A stretch of 64,000 nucleotides of DNA, from assembly GCF_003259365.1 (NCBI RefSeq), contig NZ_QLLY01000017.1, positions 1 through 64,000 of the forward strand, written 5' to 3'. A program made the translations under genes and the position numbers. Positions 62,972 to 64,000 of this stretch are shown here, piece after piece. The notes under the pieces were generated by a model. The model saw nothing but the letters and a program-made list of their open reading frames with translations. It searched no databases and was not told the DNA's origin. Source of the DNA: Streptomyces sp. PsTaAH-137. GTDB taxonomy: Bacteria; Actinomycetota; Actinomycetes; Streptomycetales; Streptomycetaceae. Position 1 is the stretch's first letter, and every line of letters starts with the position of its first letter.

Positions 62972-64000
62972 CACAGCTGCCGGGCCTCCTCGACACCGAG
63001 GCGATCCGCAAGGACTTCCCGATCCTCGACCGGGTGCTCCACGACGGCAAGAAGCTCGTGTACCTGGACAACGCGGCGACCTCGCAGACGCCGCGCCAGG
63101 TGCTCGACGTCCTGAACGAGTACTACGAGCAGCACAACGCCAACGTCCACCGTGGCGTGCACGTGCTGGCCGAGGAGGCCACGGCGCTGTACGAGGGCGC
63201 GCGCGACAAGGTCGCGTCGTTCATCAACGCGCCGAGCCGCGACGAGGTCATCTTCACGAAGAACGCCTCGGAGTCGCTCAACCTCGTCGCCAACATGCTC
63301 GGCTGGGCCGACGAGCCGTACAAGGTCGACCACGAGACCGAGATCGTCATCACGGAGATGGAGCACCACTCCAACATCGTTCCGTGGCAGCTGCTCTCGC
63401 AGCGCACCGGCGCGAAGCTGAAGTGGTTCGGCCTCACCGACGACGGCCGCCTCGATCTGAGCAACATCAACGAGGTCATCACCGAGCAGACGAAGATCGT
63501 CTCCTTCGTCCTCGTGTCGAACATCCTGGGCACCCACAACCCGGTCGAGGCCATCGTGCGCCGCGCCCAGGAGGTCGGCGCCCTGGTCCTGATCGACGCC
63601 TCGCAGGCCGCCCCGCACATGCCGCTCGACGTGCAGGCGCTGCAGGCCGACTTCGTGGCCTTCACCGGCCACAAGATGTGCGGCCCGACCGGCATCGGCG
63701 TGCTCTGGGGCCGTCAGGAGCTCCTGGAGGATCTGCCGCCGTTCCTCGGTGGCGGCGAGATGATCGAGACCGTCTCGATGAACTCCTCCACCTACGCTCC
63801 CGCGCCGCACAAGTTCGAGGCGGGTACGCCGCCGATCTCGCAGGCCATCGGCCTCGGGGCGGCGATCGACTACCTGAACGCGATCGGCATGGAGAACGTC
63901 CTGCGGCACGAGCAGGCGCTCACCGAGTACGCCGTGAAGAAGCTCCAGGACGTCCCGGACCTCAAGATCATCGGCCCGGCCACGGCCGAGGACCGGGGCG
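62968..64000 (+). CDS. sufS: Cysteine desulfurase SufS (C-terminus cut by window)
   Basis: PLP enzyme that takes sulfur from cysteine for cluster assembly. The first 344 codons lie in the window. VYLDNAATSQTPRQVLDVL, NVHRGVHVLAEEAT, ITEMEHHSNIVPWQLL, IDASQAAPHMPLDVQAL and FTGHKMCGPTGIGVLWG with the PLP Lys (residue 236) are visible. EAGTPPISQAIGLG and the following helix are present; the active-site Cys loop lies beyond the right edge. It starts with a GTG in the sufC stop, completing the operon order sufR-B-D-Rieske-C-S. Confidence 0.96.
   Translation, partial: MTQLPGLLDTEAIRKDFPILDRVLHDGKKLVYLDNAATSQTPRQVLDVLNEYYEQHNANVHRGVHVLAEEATALYEGARDKVASFINAPSRDEVIFTKNASESLNLVANMLGWADEPYKVDHETEIVITEMEHHSNIVPWQLLSQRTGAKLKWFGLTDDGRLDLSNINEVITEQTKIVSFVLVSNILGTHNPVEAIVRRAQEVGALVLIDASQAAPHMPLDVQALQADFVAFTGHKMCGPTGIGVLWGRQELLEDLPPFLGGGEMIETVSMNSSTYAPAPHKFEAGTPPISQAIGLGAAIDYLNAIGMENVLRHEQALTEYAVKKLQDVPDLKIIGPATAEDRG

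Overview
The window is chromosomal DNA from a Streptomyces (or very close actinomycete). The evidence is the very high G+C with strong codon-position bias, frequent GTG starts, whiA, a zinc-type RbpA, OpcA, a mycothiol-dependent-type DinB-fold enzyme, and dense translationally coupled operons with 4-nt ATGA/GTGA overlaps. As I recall it, the gene order (uvrB, uvrA, uvrC-rapZ-yvcK-whiA, gap-pgk-tpiA-secG-rbpA-pgi, pgl-opcA-zwf-tal-tkt, ctaB, ctaA, suf) is the conserved core order of Streptomyces chromosomes. I see no tRNA, rRNA, CRISPR, prophage or insertion sequence. Both ends cut genes: a PfkB kinase on the left and sufS on the right.

Layout. 1-7.1 kb: pseudouridine catabolism pair, glutathione-independent formaldehyde dehydrogenase, small membrane protein, cupin, MFS exporter, O6-alkylguanine-DNA alkyltransferase (ogt) and a secreted glycerophosphodiesterase. 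7.3-14.7 kb: MHYT membrane sensor, uvrB, then a tellurite/stress group (TerD, a TerD-pseudoATPase fusion, TerC). 14.8-21.8 kb: Ca2+/H+ antiporter, MHS-type MFS transporter, aroQ, an amino-acid ABC importer, a metallo-beta-lactamase-fold hydrolase and an MDMPI-like enzyme. 22-28.3 kb: uvrA, a sugar kinase, a Tat-exported Rieske protein and an XRE-like regulator. 28.7-33.8 kb: the uvrC-rapZ-yvcK-whiA operon. 34.4-40.4 kb: lower glycolysis with secG, rbpA and pgi. 40.4-43.2 kb: DUF2087 regulator and FUSC-MarR efflux pair. 43.3-50 kb: the oxidative and non-oxidative pentose phosphate operon on the minus strand. 50.4-58.2 kb: heme O/A synthesis (ctaB, ctaA) flanking an amidohydrolase, a divergent MarR/hydrolase pair, an ABC-2 exporter and an AAC(3)-family acetyltransferase. 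58.4-64 kb: the SUF Fe-S operon sufR-sufB-sufD-Rieske-sufC-sufS.

The main new signal is regulatory. Three DNA-repair genes (ogt on the minus strand, uvrB, uvrA) each carry a perfect match to the LexA-independent damage promoter TTGTCRGTG-N8-TANNNT (RecA-NDp / PafBC type). uvrC has a degenerate copy at the same spacing. A one-mismatch copy lies in front of terD, which would place the Ter stress proteins in the DNA-damage response. In ogt, uvrB and uvrC the -10 ends exactly 7 nt before the ATG, so these messages should be leaderless. Other points: a histone-H1-like Lys/Ala tail on UvrA, a near-perfect pentapeptide (xxAKK) tail on OpcA, a Ter-linked FtsK-like protein without a Walker A motif, an amidohydrolase with altered metal-ligand positions, and several palindromic operators (FUSC-marR, marR-hydrolase, ctaA, sufR). 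All functional calls rest on motif reading by eye; no database search was run.
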